Assembly (NCBI RefSeq): GCF_000974485.1
Contig: NZ_BBOM01000013.1
Span: 124,001 to 188,000, forward strand
From: Streptomyces sp. NBRC 109706
Lineage (GTDB): Bacteria; Actinomycetota; Actinomycetes; Streptomycetales; Streptomycetaceae
Direction of reading: 5' to 3'
DNA: 64,000 bases
Both the position numbers and the translations under genes were made by a program. How positions within the stretch are numbered: position 1 is the stretch's first letter; the number at the start of each line of letters is the position of its first letter. Shown here one piece after another: positions 1 through 7,648 of this stretch. The notes beneath the pieces were generated by a model. The model ran no database searches. It saw only the letters and a list, made by a program, of their open reading frames with translations, and had not been told where the DNA came from.

Positions 1-690
1 GTGGCCCGCCTCGTGGACCAGGCAGCCGTCCGCTCCCAGGGTGACGACCAGCCGGGGCACCCGGAGGCGGCGGACCCCCTCCGTGAGGTCGGTGGTGCCG
101 GTGAGGGTGGCCAGTTCGAACCGGTTGGGCACCAGCAGGTCGACCCGGTCCAGCAGGGTGGGCGGCAGCGGCAGCGCCGGGGCCGGGTTGAGGGCGAACA
201 GGCCGCGCGTCGCCGCGGCCGCCGCCTCGACGGCGGCGAGCGGGATCTCCAGTTGGCACAGCACCGCGCGGGCCGCCGCCAGCGCGGGCGCCGCCGCCGC
301 GACCGCAGCCGGGGTGACGGCGGCGTTGGCGCCAGGCGCCACCACGATGGTGGAGTCGGCGCCGCTGTCCCGCAGCACCACGGCAAGTCCGGTGGGCCCC
401 GCGACCCGCGCCAGCCAGGCGGTGTCCACGCCCTCCGCACGGAGCGCGGCCAGCGCGGACGCCCCCTCCGCGTCCTCGCCGACCGCGCCCAACAGGCCGA
501 CCGACCGGCCCAGTCGGGCCAGCGCCACGGCCTGGTTGGCGCCCTTGCCGCCGGGGCCGCGTTCGACGGCGCCGCCCAGCACCGTCTCGCCGCGCACCGG
601 TGGGCGGTCCACATCGACGGTGAGGTCGCCGTTGACGCTGCCGACGACCAGCACGTCGGGCGCCACGTCCGGTACCGCGCGGACCGTCAT
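1..690 (-). CDS. rbsK: Ribokinase, PfkB family (C-terminus outside window)
   Basis: Phosphorylates ribose to ribose-5-phosphate in the cytoplasm. The ATG at 690 overlaps the stop of the upstream nucleoside hydrolase gene (ATGA), so the two are translationally coupled. The N-terminus carries the PfkB pattern of ribokinases: a GSVNGDLT beta strand, a GETVLGG segment, then the first PfkB signature with GPGGKGANQA near residue 40. About 230 codons are present; the second signature with the catalytic Asp (DTxGAGD) lies beyond base 1. As last visible gene of the operon it would consume ribose released by the nucleoside hydrolase. Another PfkB sugar kinase is possible, but GGKGANQA and the neighbour favour ribose. 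Confidence 0.88.
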   Translation of the reverse strand, partial: MTVRAVPDVAPDVLVVGSVNGDLTVDVDRPPVRGETVLGGAVERGPGGKGANQAVALARLGRSVGLLGAVGEDAEGASALAALRAEGVDTAWLARVAGPTGLAVVLRDSGADSTIVVAPGANAAVTPAAVAAAAPALAAARAVLCQLEIPLAAVEAAAAATRGLFALNPAPALPLPPTLLDRVDLLVPNRFELATLTGTTDLTEGVRRLRVPRLVVTLGADGCLVHEAGH

Positions 691-1631
691 GGCAGGGCCC
701 TTCCGAGCCGGTCGACGGCGGCGATCACCCGGTCCCAGAACGCCTCGCGTTCCAGGGTCATGGCGACCTTGGCGTTGGGTTCGAGCCCCAGATAGCCGTG
801 CAGGTCGACGACGGTGGCGCCCCGGGTGTGGGTGCCGGTCAGTTCGATCGCGACATGGGCGTCGACACAGCGCACCAGCGCCGGGTCGATGACCCGGGCG
901 ACGGCGACGGGGTCGTGCAGCGGGGGCGCGGCGAAGCCCCAGAGGCGTTGGTAGGTGGAGCCGAAGAAGGTCATCAGCTCGGCGCAGAGCGGCCCCAGCG
1001 GTCCTTCGAGCGCCCGCAGCCGCTCGACCACATCGGGGGTGACCAGGGCCTGGTGGGTGATGTTCAGCCCGCACATGGTGACCGGGACGCCGCTGGCGAA
1101 GACGATCCGCGCGGCCTCCGGGTCGACGAAGATGTTGGCCTCGGCGTAGGGGGTGACGTTGCCCCGGTCGGCGGAGCCGCCCATCAGCACGATCTCCCTG
1201 ATGCGCGGGGCCACTTCGGGGTGTCGGGTGAGCAGCAGCGCGATATTGGTGAGCGGTCCGGTGGGGATCAGCGTGACCGGCTCGGGGTGGCCGGTGAGGA
1301 CCCGGTGCAGCAGGTCGACGGCGTGCTCGTCGAGCAGTCCGACGGTCGGCTCGCCGAACGCGGGCCCGTCCAGGCCCGATTCGCCGTGCACATCGTCCGC
1401 GATGCGCAGCGGCTGGGTGAGCGGGGCGCCGCAGCCGGCGGCGATCGGCACGCCGGTGATGCCGGCGACGGTGCAGACGCGGCGCGCGTTGAGCGTGGTC
1501 TTGGCCACCGTCTGGTTGCCGGCGACGGTGGTGATCGCCAGCAGTTCGACGGCGGGATCGCCGGCGGCCAGCATCAGCGCGATGGCGTCGTCATGGCCGG
1601 GGTCGCAGTCGATGATGACGGGGGTGGGCAC
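687..1631 (-). CDS. Nucleoside hydrolase (IUNH family)
   Basis: Hydrolyses the N-glycosidic bond of a ribonucleoside to base plus ribose. The N-terminus has the calcium-binding family motif as IIDCDPGHDD (Asp 8, 10, 14, 15), followed by a VAGN segment, LMGGS, NIFVDPEAA and a C-terminal HDPVAVA. The GTG start at 1631 is chosen because AGGAG lies about seven bases upstream and because IUNH proteins begin right before the Asp motif; an in-frame start at 1670 would add 13 residues without family support. Length is 314 residues, normal for the family. It sits between an amidotransferase-like gene (about 100 bases upstream) and ribokinase, and gives the operon its nucleoside theme. Base specificity cannot be read from sequence. 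Confidence 0.92.
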   Translation of the reverse strand: MPTPVIIDCDPGHDDAIALMLAAGDPAVELLAITTVAGNQTVAKTTLNARRVCTVAGITGVPIAAGCGAPLTQPLRIADDVHGESGLDGPAFGEPTVGLLDEHAVDLLHRVLTGHPEPVTLIPTGPLTNIALLLTRHPEVAPRIREIVLMGGSADRGNVTPYAEANIFVDPEAARIVFASGVPVTMCGLNITHQALVTPDVVERLRALEGPLGPLCAELMTFFGSTYQRLWGFAAPPLHDPVAVARVIDPALVRCVDAHVAIELTGTHTRGATVVDLHGYLGLEPNAKVAMTLEREAFWDRVIAAVDRLGRALP

Positions 1632-1732
1632 GGGCGGCTCCTGCTCTCTTCCGGCCCGGCGGCTGGGCACCGGGCCAACACACTTCTACTGACGGTGAGT
1701 TGACGTATCCCCTGGCGGGTCCTGACGGGCCG

Positions 1733-2491
1733 TCAGTCGCGGCCGGCGAGCCAGCGGCAGATGTTGCCGAAGAGCACCGGGTAGCCGGGCCAGTCGAGGA
1801 ACTCCTGGGGGCACCAGTGCGGCGCGATGTCGGAGGCCCAGGCCAGGGTGCGGCCCGCGCCCTCGGTGCGGACGGCGAGCAACGGGTCCCCGTCCACCTG
1901 GGCCAGCAGGGTGGCGTCCGGGCTGAGGCCGAACCGGTTGTAGCCCAGCAGCGCCGGCCAGTCGCCGGGGACACCGGCCAGGACGGGGTGGCCGGTGGCC
2001 AGCACGGACGGTTCGACGCCCTCCGGGGTCTCCACCCGGTCGTCGTAGGGGGAGATCTCGGCCGGCAGCACCGCCTCCACCGGGGTGCGGTGGAAGAAGC
2101 CCTTGCCCTCGAAGCCCTGGAAGCTGAGGTAGCCGCCGGCCATGGCAAGCCCGCCGCCGGCCGCGACCCAGGCGGCCAGCGTCTTCAGCCGGTTGGGGCG
2201 GCGGCGGCCGTTCAGCCAGGTGTCCTGGTGGAGCAGCAGGCTGTTGGCGCCGATGTCGGAGAGCAACACCACGTCGTAGGCGTCGAGTTCGGCCACGCTC
2301 CCCGGGAAGGACTCCGGCACCAGATGGGCCGGCAGATGGGTGACCTCGATGCCCTGGCCGGTCAGGGCCTCGGTCAACGGCTCGGCGCCGGTGTGGAAGG
2401 TGACCGAGGTGAACGCGTCGAAGCCCTTGTAGTGGGTGGACTCGCTCACCCAGGACTCGCCGGCGAGCAGGACACGGAGCGGGGAGGTCAT
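1733..2491 (-). CDS. Class I glutamine-amidotransferase-like protein (YDR533-like/DUF1355 type)
   Basis: A 252-residue protein resembling the stand-alone GATase1-like family found beside sugar catabolic genes. It starts LRVLLAGESWVSEST, has a hydrophobic VVLLSDIGANSLLL strand near residue 75, and an AGGGLAMAGGYLSFQG elbow near 110-120 where class I amidotransferases have the catalytic Cys. No Cys is present at that elbow, so glutaminase activity is unlikely. It ends in a conserved WASDIAPHWCPQEFLDWPGY segment. Its ATG overlaps the stop of the phosphotriesterase-family gene (ATGA). Function is unknown; context suggests a role in processing the imported substrate. Confidence 0.7.
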   Translation of the reverse strand: MTSPLRVLLAGESWVSESTHYKGFDAFTSVTFHTGAEPLTEALTGQGIEVTHLPAHLVPESFPGSVAELDAYDVVLLSDIGANSLLLHQDTWLNGRRRPNRLKTLAAWVAAGGGLAMAGGYLSFQGFEGKGFFHRTPVEAVLPAEISPYDDRVETPEGVEPSVLATGHPVLAGVPGDWPALLGYNRFGLSPDATLLAQVDGDPLLAVRTEGAGRTLAWASDIAPHWCPQEFLDWPGYPVLFGNICRWLAGRD

Positions 2492-3567
2492 GAGGTGGAT
2501 CCCTTCGCGGCGGCCGTGAACACGGCGGCCGGGTTCAGCACGAGCAGTCGCCGCAGATCGTCAGGGGTGAGCCCATGGCGACGCAGACGGGGCGAGAAGC
2601 TGGTGATCAGATGGTCATAGCCGAAGCCGCCGTAGCGGGTCAGCATGGTCTTGACGAAAACATCGCCGGAGAGCAGCAGCCGCCCCCCGTGGCCGGCGGC
2701 GAACAGCGCGGCCAGGGCGCGGGCGTTCTCCTCGTCCGACGGGGACTGGGCGTCCTGGTCGGCGAAGTAGAACTCCAGGCCGATCATGTCGTACTCCAGC
2801 CAGGCACCGCGCTCGGCGAGCGCGTGCTGGTAGGCGATGTCGCGGTGGCTGGGGTTGAGATGGCACAGCACGGTGGCGCAGAGATCGCCGCCCTCCTCGG
2901 CCACCACATCCAACACCCGGTGCCCGTGCCGCTCCCAGCCCGGGAGGTGCACGGAGAGCGGCACCCCGGTGCGGCGCTGGGCGCGGGCGGCGCCACGCAG
3001 CACCTTCTCCTCGGCGGGGGTGAACGCGGCGGAGACCCCGATCTCACCGATCAGCCCCGCCCGCACCCCCGGCGCCTCGGGCGCGCCCTCGGTGACCTCG
3101 CGCTCGATACGGTCGGCGATATCGGCCACCGACATGCCACGCACCTCGGGCGGATGGCTGGGCTCCAGATAGAAGCCGCAGCCGGCCACCACCTGGACAC
3201 CGGTGGCCGCCGCGATCCTGACCAGCCCCGGCAGGTCACGGCCGATGCCGGTGCAGCTCTGCTCGACCACCGTCCGCCCGCCGACGGCGGCGAACCGCCG
3301 CACCTCGGCGACGGCCGTAGCCTCGTCGTCCAGCCGGCAGTTGTCCAACGACAGGAACGGGTCGTTGCGCAGCCGCCCCAGATACTCCATCCGCAGCGGC
3401 CCGCGCGCGATCGTCCACCCCTCGGCGTCGTCGTCCACCGGCGGATGCCAGCAGGAGGCGCAGTCGTTGAGCAGATGCTCGTGCATCAATGTCACGCCCA
3501 ACTCACCGACCGGCACAGGCCCGTTGACCGTGGTCACCGAGACGGCGTCGGGGGTGCGTGTGGTCAT
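2488..3567 (-). CDS. Phosphotriesterase-family (amidohydrolase superfamily) hydrolase
   Basis: A 359-residue TIM-barrel metal hydrolase of the PTE family, whose members hydrolyse lactones and phospho- or carboxylic esters. The binuclear metal ligands are visible: MHEH (His29, His31), GEIGVS with Glu175 where classical phosphotriesterase has a carboxylated Lys, SVHLPG (His207), CHLNPSH (His236) and LSGDVF (Asp302). Glu at the bridging position is known in family branches and means this is not a close relative of organophosphate hydrolase. The gene overlaps both neighbours by four bases (ATGA), tying it to the importer and the nucleoside genes. A sugar-lactone or nucleoside-ester substrate is inferred from context only. 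Confidence 0.82.
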   Translation of the reverse strand: MTTRTPDAVSVTTVNGPVPVGELGVTLMHEHLLNDCASCWHPPVDDDAEGWTIARGPLRMEYLGRLRNDPFLSLDNCRLDDEATAVAEVRRFAAVGGRTVVEQSCTGIGRDLPGLVRIAAATGVQVVAGCGFYLEPSHPPEVRGMSVADIADRIEREVTEGAPEAPGVRAGLIGEIGVSAAFTPAEEKVLRGAARAQRRTGVPLSVHLPGWERHGHRVLDVVAEEGGDLCATVLCHLNPSHRDIAYQHALAERGAWLEYDMIGLEFYFADQDAQSPSDEENARALAALFAAGHGGRLLLSGDVFVKTMLTRYGGFGYDHLITSFSPRLRRHGLTPDDLRRLLVLNPAAVFTAAAKGSTS

Positions 3568-4586
3568 GACTTCGCCTCGGAGAACCGGGAGAAGAGCCGG
3601 GTGTTGGCCAGCACGGCGGCCAGCAGGATGGAGCCCTGGACGATCTGCACATAGAACGGGTTGACATGGCTCAGCTGGAGCCCGTTCTCGATGAAGCCCA
3701 GGGTGAGCACGCCGAGCACCGTGCCGAACACGCTGCCCCGGCCGCCCAACAGGCTGGTGCCGCCCAGCACCACGGCGGTGATCACGGTGAGTTCGAAGCC
3801 GACGCCCTGGTTGGACGAGCCGGTGCCGAGCCGGGTGGCCACCAGCACGCCGGCCAGCGCGGCGGCGATCCCGCAGAGCGTGAACACCGCCAGACCCACC
3901 AGCCGCACATTGACCCCGGCGCGGCGCAGCGACTCCCCGTTGCTGCCCAGGCCGATCACATACTGGCCGAACGGCGTCTTGGCGTAGACCACCCAGACGA
4001 CGGCGGCGAAGCCCAACGCCACCACGGCCGCCGCCGGCACACCCGCCAGCTTGCCCTGGCCGAGGAAGCCCACCCAGCTGTCGGTCGGCAGCGCGACCGA
4101 GTAGCCGTCGGTCGAACGCAGCGCCACGCCCCTGATGATGCCCATGGTGGCCAGCGTGACGATGAACGCCGGGATGCCCTGGTAGCAGCTGAACCAGCCG
4201 TGCAACCCGCCGGCCACCGCGCCCATCACCAGCACCAGCAGAAACGCCGGCGTGGGACTGGTCCCGTGGTCCACCAGGATCGCCAACAGCGCGCCGCTCA
4301 GGGCCAGTACGGACCCCACCGACAGATCGATGCCGGCCGTGGTGATCACCAGCGTCATGGCCACGGCGACCACCAGCACCGGCGCGTTCTGCCGCAGCAC
4401 GCTCAGCACGTTCTCGGTGCTGAGGAACGTGTCGGCGGTGAACGAGAAGACGATCAGCACCACCAGCAGCACCGCGCCGATGGCCACCGTGTGGATACGC
4501 GGCCCGAGGAACGCGTGCAGCCGGGCCGACCGGTCGGTCGCCAGCCGTTCGACGCGCTGCTCGGGGGTCAGGGTGGGGGCGCTCAC
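3564..4586 (-). CDS. Sugar/nucleoside ABC transporter permease (RbsC-like)
   Basis: A 340-residue integral membrane permease of the BPD_transp_2 family that imports sugars or nucleosides. After an N-terminal cytoplasmic stretch (about residues 1-30) it has roughly eight to ten hydrophobic segments. The family features TTAGIDLSVGSVLALSG (about 85-100) and GRGSVFGTVLGVLTLGFIENG (about 280-300) are clear. It overlaps the ATPase gene upstream and the PTE-family gene downstream by four bases each. Only one permease gene is present, so it presumably works as a homodimer like RbsC. Confidence 0.9.
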   Translation of the reverse strand: MSAPTLTPEQRVERLATDRSARLHAFLGPRIHTVAIGAVLLVVLIVFSFTADTFLSTENVLSVLRQNAPVLVVAVAMTLVITTAGIDLSVGSVLALSGALLAILVDHGTSPTPAFLLVLVMGAVAGGLHGWFSCYQGIPAFIVTLATMGIIRGVALRSTDGYSVALPTDSWVGFLGQGKLAGVPAAAVVALGFAAVVWVVYAKTPFGQYVIGLGSNGESLRRAGVNVRLVGLAVFTLCGIAAALAGVLVATRLGTGSSNQGVGFELTVITAVVLGGTSLLGGRGSVFGTVLGVLTLGFIENGLQLSHVNPFYVQIVQGSILLAAVLANTRLFSRFSEAKS

Positions 4587-5353
4587 GCCGCCTCCTTCCG
4601 GGGGTTACCGCCGACGATCTCGGCGACCAGCTCGTCCAGGCTGGCGCGGTGCGCGTCGAGTTCGGTGCGCACCGTGCCCTCGTACATCACCGTCAGCCGG
4701 TCGCAGACCCGGAACAGGTCCTGCAGCCGGTGGGTGATCAGGATGACGCTGACGCCGCGCGCCGAAACCGTCCTGATCAGCTCCAGCACGGTCTCCACCT
4801 CGGAGACCGCGAGCGCGGCGGTCGGCTCGTCCAGGATCAGCACCTGTGGGTCGAAGGAGACCGCGCGGGCGATGGCCACCGCCTGCCGCTGGCCGCCGGA
4901 GAGGTTGCGGACGGTCACATTGGTCAGCGGGATCCGGATGTTGAGCGCCGCCAGGTTGGCCGCCGCCCGCTCGTGCATCCGCCGCTTGTCCAGGAACAGG
5001 CCGCCCAGGCTGCGGGGTTCGCGGCCCAGGAAGAGGTTGGCCGCCACATCCAGGTCGTCGCAGAGCGCCAGGTCCTGGTAGACCATCCCGATCCCGGCGT
5101 CGCGCGCCTCGCGCGGGGTGGTGAACGCGACCCGTTCACCGTTGATCCGCAGCTCGCCCGAGTCCGGGACGACCGCGCCGGCCAGCACCTTCATCGCGGT
5201 GGACTTGCCGGCCGCGTTGTCCCCGACCAGGCCGACCACCTCGCCGGGACGCACCCGGATCGTCACCCCGCGCAGCGCCTCGATCAGTCCGTAACGCTTG
5301 CGGACATCCGTCATCTCGACCCGGAACTCCGGGCCCTGGCCTGGCGCGCTCAC
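4583..5353 (-). CDS. Sugar/nucleoside ABC transporter ATP-binding protein, single NBD
   Basis: Energises the importer. The protein of 256 residues has one nucleotide-binding domain: Walker A as GDNAAGKST (about 42-50), signature LSGGQRQ (about 145), Walker B LILDEPTAAL (about 165) and the switch His in ITHRLQD (about 200). It is half the size of RbsA/MglA-type proteins, which carry two fused domains, so it probably dimerises. The GTG start at 5353 overlaps the stop of the binding-protein gene (GTGA); an in-frame ATG 13 codons later is the alternative. A 1019-codon open frame running upstream of it is an artefact of the high G+C. Confidence 0.9.
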   Translation of the reverse strand: MSAPGQGPEFRVEMTDVRKRYGLIEALRGVTIRVRPGEVVGLVGDNAAGKSTAMKVLAGAVVPDSGELRINGERVAFTTPREARDAGIGMVYQDLALCDDLDVAANLFLGREPRSLGGLFLDKRRMHERAAANLAALNIRIPLTNVTVRNLSGGQRQAVAIARAVSFDPQVLILDEPTAALAVSEVETVLELIRTVSARGVSVILITHRLQDLFRVCDRLTVMYEGTVRTELDAHRASLDELVAEIVGGNPRKEAA

Positions 5354-6336
5354 TCGAACGTCGCCCGGAAGTCGTCCACGTTCTCCCGGGTGACCACCGT
5401 CACCGGAACGTCGATCCGCTCCTCGACGGACTCCCCGCCGGCCAGCGCGACGGCCGCGTTGACGGCCTCCTCGCCCTCGGCCCTGGGGTCCTGCTGGACC
5501 ACCCCGGCGACAAAGCCCGCGTCGATGCCGGCGATCGCCTGTGCCGTCAGGTCCCAGCCGAAGACCGCGACCCGGTCCTCGGCGCCCCGGCTGCGGACGG
5601 CGGCGACGGTGCCGAGCAGCGCGGGCTCGCCGGTCGCGTAGACCACGTTCACCCCGCTCTGCGCGGTCAGCAGGTTCTCGGCGGCGGTGGCCGCGCCCTC
5701 CTGGGTGTTCTCGCCGTCCACGGTCTGCGCGATCTCGGCGCCGCGCTCCTCCACCGTGGCCACGAAGCTGTCCTTGCGGAGGTTCTGGATATAGGAGTTG
5801 AGCGCGCCGACCACGCCGATCGACGGGGACACGTTCTCCTGCTCGGCCCAGTCGGCGACGAACTCGCCTATCTGCGCGCCGGCTTCCTCGTTGTCCACGC
5901 CGACCTGCACCGAGACGGCCGGATCGTCCACGATGGCGTCCACCGCGATCACCGAGACGCCGGCGCTGTCGGCAGCCTGGATGGCGGGCTTGATGCCCTC
6001 CACGTCGATGGCCACCACGATCACCGCGTCGAAGCCCTGCTGCACGAAGTTCTGCACGGCCTGGTTCTGCTGGGTGGGGTCGTCGTTGGCGTTGAAGATG
6101 GTCAGGCTGACCCCGGCGGCGTCGGCCGCGTCCTGGGCGCCGGCGTTCATCTCGTTGAAGAAGATGGCCTGTTGGTTGATCTGGACGAGGCCGATCCTGA
6201 CCTCGCCGTCGTCCTCGCCCCCGCCCCCGCCGGAGCCGCCGCCGTCGTTCTCCCGGGAACAGCCGCTGAGCAGCGCGCCGCTGAGCGCCACCGCGAGCAG
6301 CCCCGCGACGGCCCTGCCGAGATGCCGGTTTCGCAT
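5350..6336 (-). CDS. Periplasmic-type sugar/nucleoside-binding lipoprotein (RbsB-like)
   Basis: First gene of the catabolic operon. The 328-residue protein captures substrate outside the membrane for the ABC importer. The start at 6336 is supported by GAGGA about seven bases upstream and by a lipoprotein signal: MRNRHLGR, a hydrophobic core, then the lipobox LLSGC with the acylated Cys26. A Ser/Gly/Asp linker follows, then a Peripla_BP_4 type fold (VRIGLVQINQQAIFFNEM, GFDAVIVVAIDVEGI). The strand IGLVQIN and the VATVEER helix resemble ribose-type binding proteins. A palindromic operator lies 95 bases upstream, so it is probably repressed by the divergent LacI-family protein. Confidence 0.9.
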   Translation of the reverse strand: MRNRHLGRAVAGLLAVALSGALLSGCSRENDGGGSGGGGGEDDGEVRIGLVQINQQAIFFNEMNAGAQDAADAAGVSLTIFNANDDPTQQNQAVQNFVQQGFDAVIVVAIDVEGIKPAIQAADSAGVSVIAVDAIVDDPAVSVQVGVDNEEAGAQIGEFVADWAEQENVSPSIGVVGALNSYIQNLRKDSFVATVEERGAEIAQTVDGENTQEGAATAAENLLTAQSGVNVVYATGEPALLGTVAAVRSRGAEDRVAVFGWDLTAQAIAGIDAGFVAGVVQQDPRAEGEEAVNAAVALAGGESVEERIDVPVTVVTRENVDDFRATFE

Positions 6337-6430
6337 GAGATTCCTCGTCTCTGCCTTGTCCCCGCCTGCCGTCACGCCTGCCGTCACACCTGCTGGGAAC
6401 GCTTCGCGGGCGCCGCCGGGAACACTCTTC

Positions 6431-6444
6431 GGCAATCGATTGCC
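6431..6444. promoter_or_regulatory. LacI-family operator 1
   Basis: Perfect 14-base palindrome GGCAATCGATTGCC in the divergent promoter region. The central CG with flanking symmetric arms is the usual shape of LacI/GalR sites. It lies on the side of the importer operon. Confidence 0.8.
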
Positions 6445-6531
6445 CGATGGCGCGCAACGGTAGGAGCGCCGGGAGACTGGCGTCAAGGGTTCGTCCCGCG
6501 ATACCTTGCGGAAACATTGAACGGTCACGAT

Positions 6532-6547
6532 GGGCAATCGATTGCCC
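6532..6547. promoter_or_regulatory. LacI-family operator 2
   Basis: Perfect 16-base palindrome GGGCAATCGATTGCCC, sharing its 14-base core with operator 1 and ending 12 bases before the regulator's ATG. The centres are 102 bases apart, close to ten helical turns, which would allow a looped repression complex and autoregulation. Confidence 0.82.
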
Positions 6548-6559
6548 TGAGGGGGTTCC

Positions 6560-7648
6560 ATGCCGACGATTCACGATGTGGCGCGCGAGGCCGGCGTCTC
6601 CGCCTCCACCGTGTCGCGCGCGCTCTCCGGCTCCCGGCCGGTCAACCCCGAGCTGGCCGAACGCGTCGCGCGCGCCGCCCGGTCGCTGGGCTACCGGCAC
6701 AACGCGGTGGCCAGGGCGCTGCGCACCAACCGCTCCCACACCATCGGCATGGTGGTCCCGCAGATCTCCAACCCGTTCTTCCCCATGCTGGTCGAGGCGC
6801 TGGAGCGGCGCCTCCAACAGGAGGGCGTGGAGCTGCTGTTGTGCGACTCCGCGCAGGATGTCGCCGTGGAGGAACGGCGGTTGCGCGCCCTGGTGGAACG
6901 TCAGGTCGACGGCATCGTCATCAGCCCGCTCGACACCGAGGCCAGCGCCCCCGCCGTGCGGGCCATCGCGGAACGGGTGCCGCTGATCCAGGTCGACCGG
7001 CGGGTGGGCGGCGCGGTCAGCGACTGGGTCGGCGCCGACGACACCGCCGGCATCGGGGAGTTGGTCGACCTGCTGGTCGCCGGCGGCCGCCGGCGGCTGC
7101 GCTTCGTCAGCTCGGCCGTCACCAACTCCTCGGCCCTGGACCGGGCCACGGCCTTCGACGCGGCGCTCGCCCGCCATGGCCTCGCCCCCGCAGGGGACCC
7201 GCTGCTCGGCACCTTCGACGTCAACTGGGGCCGCCGGGCAGCCGAGTTGATCGCCGCGTCGGGCACGCCGGTGGACGGCGTGGTGTGCGGCAACGACGTG
7301 ATCGCGCTGGGCATGCTGCGCGGCCTGCGGGAGGCGGGACTGACCGTGCCGGACCAGGTCGCCGTCACCGGCTTCGACGACATCGCGTTCGCCGAGATCT
7401 CCGATCCGCCGCTGACCACGGTGCGCCAGCCCTGGGAGGCGATGGCCGAGGAATGCGTCCGGCTGCTGCTGCGCGGCGGCAACGGCACGGAACGGGACGG
7501 CGGGCCACGCGGCGTCTCGATCGCCCCCGAACTGCGGATCCGGGAGAGCACCCCGCCGGTGCTGCCCGGCCAGCGGTCCCAACCCCCCTTCCCTGGACGG
7601 GATAGGGAGGAACAGAGTTCTCCGGTACGGGATAAGGAGCAACGATGA
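6560..7648 (+). CDS. LacI/GalR-family transcriptional regulator
   Basis: A 362-residue repressor. Residues 1-55 form the LacI helix-turn-helix and hinge (TIHDVAREAGVSASTVSRAL, then LGYRHNAVARALRT). Residues from about 60 onward form the type I periplasmic-binding-protein-like effector domain (TIGMVVPQISNPFF, DGIVISPLD, VTGFDDIAFAEI, LTTVRQP). The C-terminal 30 residues are a proline-rich extension. The start follows a GGGGG-rich ribosome site and the second palindromic operator. Divergent from the importer operon and overlapping the next gene by four bases (ATGA), so regulator and hydrolase form one transcript. The inducer is probably ribose, a nucleoside or a derivative. Confidence 0.93.
   Translation: MPTIHDVAREAGVSASTVSRALSGSRPVNPELAERVARAARSLGYRHNAVARALRTNRSHTIGMVVPQISNPFFPMLVEALERRLQQEGVELLLCDSAQDVAVEERRLRALVERQVDGIVISPLDTEASAPAVRAIAERVPLIQVDRRVGGAVSDWVGADDTAGIGELVDLLVAGGRRRLRFVSSAVTNSSALDRATAFDAALARHGLAPAGDPLLGTFDVNWGRRAAELIAASGTPVDGVVCGNDVIALGMLRGLREAGLTVPDQVAVTGFDDIAFAEISDPPLTTVRQPWEAMAEECVRLLLRGGNGTERDGGPRGVSIAPELRIRESTPPVLPGQRSQPPFPGRDREEQSSPVRDKEQR

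Noticed and set aside
3666..5081. A 471-codon plus-strand frame across the importer genes
   Set aside because: Antisense to the permease and ATPase with no domain and unnatural His/Arg/Gln-rich composition.
4583..7642. A 1019-codon open frame on the minus strand
   Set aside because: Its last 256 codons are the ABC ATPase; the upstream two-thirds are antisense to LacI and out of frame with the binding-protein gene.
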